Notes under the pieces: generated by a model
What the model was told of the DNA's origin: nothing
The model's input: only the letters and a program-made list of their open reading frames with translations
Database searches by the model: none
Translations under genes and position numbers: made by a program
NCBI GenBank assembly: GCA_949283695.1
Contig: CASDTX010000052.1
Coordinates: 27,710 to 91,709, forward strand
Direction of reading: 5' to 3'
Length of the DNA stretch: 64,000 bases
Source: an uncultured Eubacteriales bacterium
GTDB taxonomy: Bacteria; Bacillota; Clostridia; Lachnospirales; Lachnospiraceae
In this document: positions 61,411-64,000 of the stretch, piece by piece
Layout: every line of letters begins with the position of its first letter
Numbering within the stretch: the stretch's first letter is position 1

Positions 61411-62199
61411 CTAAAACAATTCATCCAATAAAATATAATATCGTATCTTATCCCAATCAGGAGTAATTCCAAGTTTATTGAAAAAAGTATCTACATCAAG
61501 TTTTTTCCGAACTTTTCCGCCATACTTGCCATCTAAATTATCGGTCAAGCTTCGATAATAAAGTGCAATATCCTGATATTTGTCTGCAACACACATTTTC
61601 CCTAGATCAATAAATCCTGATATTTTATTTTCTGTAAGGAAAATGTTTGGGAGACAAAAATCTCCATGCGAAAGAACCAATTCCTCCTGCGGACGATTTT
61701 CTATCAGCCAGCTTAATAACTCCTTGGGATTTTCAAATCCACCTTCGCCAAAAGTATCTGGCTGTACATTTTCCATATCAACCAGATCATGCTCCACACG
61801 ATATGCTGCCATGTCCATTTTTTTATCAAGATTCATTCTGCCCGGACAATCTGTTATATCCACTTCCCACAACATATGCATTGCCTTTGAAAGCAGCTCA
61901 ATTAATAATTCCGGGGTATCCATATAGAAATCGTCACATGCCATGGTGCCGCTCATTCTCGACATAAGCAAATAACTTTTGCCGCAATACGTTTCATATG
62001 CGATCACCTCAGGTACCGGCAGTTTCCCATGGAGCCATTTCATCATCCTATATTCATTCTCAGATTCTTCATCCGCACTTTGTACTTTAAGAACCTTATC
62101 TGAAAACAAATAAACGGAACTGTCTGACATCCCAATATTATCCACAGCGTAGATTTCGCTTTCTATCCGTTTTCGTATACTGTTTGGTATCTGTATCAT
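61411..62199 (-). CDS. APH(3')-like aminoglycoside O-phosphotransferase family protein
   Basis: The 262-residue protein has the kinase-like fold of APH enzymes. The catalytic loop is VLSHGDFCLPNIFL, the metal-binding segment GFIDLGKMCVADKYQDIALY, and the end DKIRYYILLDELF is close to that of APH(3')-III-type enzymes. It may phosphorylate kanamycin-like drugs, but many chromosomal homologues have other or no drug substrates. AAAGGAG precedes the ATG. No mobile element is seen beside it. Confidence 0.85.
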   Translation of the reverse strand: MIQIPNSIRKRIESEIYAVDNIGMSDSSVYLFSDKVLKVQSADEESENEYRMMKWLHGKLPVPEVIAYETYCGKSYLLMSRMSGTMACDDFYMDTPELLIELLSKAMHMLWEVDITDCPGRMNLDKKMDMAAYRVEHDLVDMENVQPDTFGEGGFENPKELLSWLIENRPQEELVLSHGDFCLPNIFLTENKISGFIDLGKMCVADKYQDIALYYRSLTDNLDGKYGGKVRKKLDVDTFFNKLGITPDWDKIRYYILLDELF

Positions 62200-62316
62200 T
62201 GTGCCATCTCTCCTTTTTGATGTCCTTTGCAGTATAGCATATAAAATCTGTTTTCTCTACCACACCTCTAAGCCACCATACCTCTAACCTACTCGCAAAA
62301 AGCGCACTGCTCGCTT

Positions 62317-62339
62317 GTTGTATTATCAATATTTACAAC
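62317..62339. promoter_or_regulatory. Candidate Rrf2 operator GTTGTA-N11-TACAAC
   Basis: This palindrome overlaps the -35 box of the Rrf2 promoter, which suggests self-repression. Confidence 0.5.
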
Positions 62340-62360
62340 ATTTTTCAGATGCGGTACAAT
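62332..62360 (+). promoter_or_regulatory. Promoter of the Rrf2 gene
   Basis: TTTACA and TACAAT are 17 bp apart, about 40 bp before the coding start. Confidence 0.6.
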
Positions 62361-62402
62361 AAAACCAGTTCATCCGCACTCTGTGTGCAAAGGGAGGTTC
62401 TG

Positions 62403-62831
62403 ATGAGACTTAACACGAAGTGCTCTATTGCACTGCACTGTCTGATTTTTATATCTGAATACGAAAAGAAAGCGAAAGTGACCAGTGAACTGCTGGCAAA
62501 GAGTACCGGGTGCAACGCCGCCGCGATCCGCAGCATCCTCAACGCCCTGCAGAAGGCTGACATCATCTCTATAATGCGGGGCGTTGGAGGCGCGCACTTA
62601 AACCGTGACCCGAAGGAACTTACGATCTGGGACGTATATTACGCACTGGAGCCGGACGGACTGAAGCATTTTATCGGGCTTCATCCCAAGCCAAACGATA
62701 AATGCCCCATCGGGAAACGGATCGAATCTGTGCTGGAGAAGCCCTATGACGAGATTGGCGCAGCGGTAAAGAAAACGATGGAGACGATCACGTTACAGCA
62801 ACTGTTGGATGATTATCACAGCAGGGATTAA
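62403..62831 (+). CDS. Rrf2 family transcriptional regulator
   Basis: This 142-residue winged-helix protein begins MRLNTKCSIALHCLIFISEY and has TSELLAKSTGCNAAAIRSIL followed by MRGVGGAHL, the Rrf2 wing. The three clustered cysteines of IscR are absent (only Cys at STGCN and NDKCPIG remain), so it is YwnA-like rather than an Fe-S sensor of the IscR kind. GGGAGG precedes the ATG at 62403. The upstream region matches part of the EFR1 promoter region. Confidence 0.9.
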   Translation: MRLNTKCSIALHCLIFISEYEKKAKVTSELLAKSTGCNAAAIRSILNALQKADIISIMRGVGGAHLNRDPKELTIWDVYYALEPDGLKHFIGLHPKPNDKCPIGKRIESVLEKPYDEIGAAVKKTMETITLQQLLDDYHSRD

Positions 62832-62852
62832 GTCAAAGACCTTCGTAACTGT

Positions 62853-62902
62853 CGCCAAGCGGACATGCAGGCATGTCCGCTTGGCGCGTTGCTCGCGGGA
62901 AT
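62853..62902. repeat. Perfect 16-bp palindrome followed by CCGCTTGGC...GGGAATA word
   Basis: CGCCAAGCGGACATGC, AG, then its exact reverse complement (62853-62886). The right arm runs into GCGTTGCTCGCGGGAATA, shared with 24784-24810. It sits between the Rrf2 and RpiR genes. Confidence 0.75.
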
Positions 62903-62946
62903 AAAACAGTAGACAAAACGACCATTATATTGAGAAGGAGTTCTAT

Positions 62947-63816
62947 ATGCTGATCCAGAAATTGCGGGAACAGACGGATTTTACCCCCACGGAAAAGACA
63001 TTGGCGGACTATATCCTGGCAAATATCGAACATTTCGGGAATCCGACCGTCGCCGGGCTTGCGGCCGCCAGTTATACGAGCAAGGCAGCTGTCTTACGGT
63101 TATGTAAAAAGCTTGATTTTGCTTCCTACAGTGAGTTCAGAAATGCCCTTGCGCAGGAAATTGAATCACTGATCCGCTTTGATCTGCTGCTGAGCAAAGA
63201 GCCGTTCAATGAAAGGACGACCCAGAAGGAGATCGTAGAGAAGATCCCCATCCTCTATGACAAAATCCTGACAGAAATCCGTTCCGCTCTTGACCTGCGG
63301 GTGATCAACCGCATCGTACAGCGGATCTCCTCTTCCCATATCGTGGATATCTATGGGAACGGGATCACCCATACCATCGCGGCAACCGCGGCGTTCAAGC
63401 TTGCGACGCTGGGGATCGACTGTAATGTCCACAGCGGTCTGAACGAGCATCATGCCGTCTTCAACGCCGGTCAGAAAGACCGTACGGCACTGCTCTTCTC
63501 ACTGACCGGCGGCAACAAAGCCATTGCGAAGACAGCGGAATATCTGAGGAAGAACAAAATATACACCATCGGGATCGGAGGGGACTATTACCAGACACTG
63601 AAGGAGCAGTGTTCCGAATATATCCTCCTCCCTAAAAATCAGGACCTGCTCGGCATGGAGATCATGTCCCCTGTCATTGCCTGCAATTATGTGCTGGATA
63701 TATTATTTACGGCACTGCTTGTCAAAAATTACCGCAGGCATGTGGAAACAGCCGCACAGGTACAGAACATTTCCATCAGTGAATTGGAACAATGGTCTCA
63801 ATATAAAGCAAAATAA
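62947..63816 (+). CDS. MurR/RpiR family regulator
   Basis: This 289-residue protein has an N-terminal HTH_6 domain (LIQKLREQTDFTPTEKTLAD, TVAGLAAASYTSKAAVLRLC) and a C-terminal SIS domain (HIVDIYGNGITHTIAATAAF, ALLFSLTGGNKAIAKTAEYL) that binds phosphosugars. GAAGGAG precedes the ATG. It may control the gene that starts just beyond the window. A terminator follows it. Confidence 0.93.
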   Translation: MLIQKLREQTDFTPTEKTLADYILANIEHFGNPTVAGLAAASYTSKAAVLRLCKKLDFASYSEFRNALAQEIESLIRFDLLLSKEPFNERTTQKEIVEKIPILYDKILTEIRSALDLRVINRIVQRISSSHIVDIYGNGITHTIAATAAFKLATLGIDCNVHSGLNEHHAVFNAGQKDRTALLFSLTGGNKAIAKTAEYLRKNKIYTIGIGGDYYQTLKEQCSEYILLPKNQDLLGMEIMSPVIACNYVLDILFTALLVKNYRRHVETAAQVQNISISELEQWSQYKAK

Positions 63817-63836
63817 TCCGGATAATCTGAACCTTC

Positions 63837-63867
63837 GGAACAGCCTGCGCCCAGGCTGTTCCTTTTT
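63837..63867 (+). terminator. Rho-independent terminator of the RpiR gene
   Basis: GGAACAGCCTG pairs with CAGGCTGTTCC around a 4-nt loop and five T follow. Confidence 0.9.
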
Positions 63868-63877
63868 GTACAAGGAA

Positions 63878-63900
63878 AACCACGCGATAGTCGCGTGGTT
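63878..63900. other. Small perfect hairpin
   Basis: AACCACGCGA and TCGCGTGGTT pair around TAG. No role is assigned. Confidence 0.4.
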
Positions 63901-63936
63901 CAATAGAAGCTTTAGCGATGTATTCAGATATAAAAA

Positions 63937-63997
63937 CTCCTAATGTGTATAATAAAAACGTGACCTGCCAGTTACGTAAATAAAAACACATTAGGAG
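63937..63997 (+). promoter_or_regulatory. Inverted repeat covering the Shine-Dalgarno of the next gene
   Basis: CTCCTAATGTGT (63937-63948) is the exact reverse complement of ACACATTAGGAG (63986-63997), which contains the ribosome site AGGAGG. An inner CGTGAC/GTTACG stem lies between. TATAAT at 63948-63953 overlaps the left arm, so it could instead be an operator. The gene itself is outside the window. Confidence 0.5.
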
Positions 63998-64000
63998 GCC

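Noticed and set aside
61317-61472. N-terminal extension of the DUF2798 protein
   Set aside because: The extension overlaps the APH(3')-like gene, is rich in Cys and Arg without pattern, and lacks a ribosome site; the ATG at 61316 has one.
1-64000. tRNA, rRNA, tmRNA or known riboswitch genes
   Set aside because: No cloverleaf, rRNA core or T-box/SAM/TPP-type conserved core was recognised by reading; a covariance-model search would settle this.

Overview
The window looks like chromosomal DNA of an anaerobic, spore-forming gut Firmicute of the Lachnospiraceae type. The grounds are the sporulation genes yqfC and yqfD in the order yqfC-yqfD-phoH-ybeY, a SpoVB-like flippase, DUF4250 and DUF896 proteins, a double-cubane-cluster reductase with its activase, AGGAGG-type ribosome sites throughout, and a very large stock of plant-glycan hydrolases. 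The species cannot be named from this sequence. There are no rRNA or tRNA genes, no CRISPR array and no insertion sequence.

Bases 1-10,812 are mostly housekeeping genes on the minus strand: miaB (cut by the window edge), small conserved proteins, 5-formyltetrahydrofolate cyclo-ligase, a MATE/MurJ-like flippase, the ybeY-phoH-yqfD-yqfC operon, a Dabb-domain protein, a K+/H+-type antiporter, a C39-peptidase lipoprotein that has no ordinary start codon, and an unrecognised 39-residue membrane peptide.

Bases 10,956-54,857 are dominated by carbohydrate use. A 1120-residue DUF5107-TPR protein faces an AraC regulator. Next come a MalE/MalF/MalG-type importer without its own ATPase, a second AraC regulator and a GH35 beta-galactosidase. 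A mixed stretch follows: AzlCD, an Fe-S aldo/keto reductase, a MATE pump behind a terminator-type leader, a cytidylate kinase-like gene, the activase/DCC reductase pair, an XRE regulator and a YgiT zinc finger. Then come a membrane-anchored GH3 enzyme, a GHKL/LytTR two-component system, and LysE with an XRE-cupin regulator. The core is a roughly 13-kb minus-strand operon: GPH symporter, GH3, a GH2-GH43 fusion, a second GH3, and GH78. It is preceded by AraC and TetR regulators and a second, divergent GPH symporter. None of the operon's hydrolases has a signal peptide, so glycosides are probably imported intact by the symporter and then cut in the cytoplasm into galactose/glucose, arabinose and rhamnose-type sugars.

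Bases 54,937-64,000 hold an MNT-HEPN toxin-antitoxin pair, an EFR1 ferredoxin-HAD-FabF operon, a sugar isomerase, two membrane proteins, an APH(3')-like kinase, and Rrf2 and RpiR regulators.

The most unusual observation is a short helical module that recurs in three unrelated hydrolases of the GH operon: the GH3 C-terminus, the GH78 C-terminus, and twice in the linker of the GH2-GH43 fusion. Two of the three GH3 enzymes are circularly permuted. Other points worth checking are a terminator-type leader before the MATE gene, 160-bp tandem repeats with dispersed relatives, a perfect 30-bp palindrome at the XRE-cupin/lysE junction, and a matching operator and promoter sequence at the EFR1 and Rrf2 loci.
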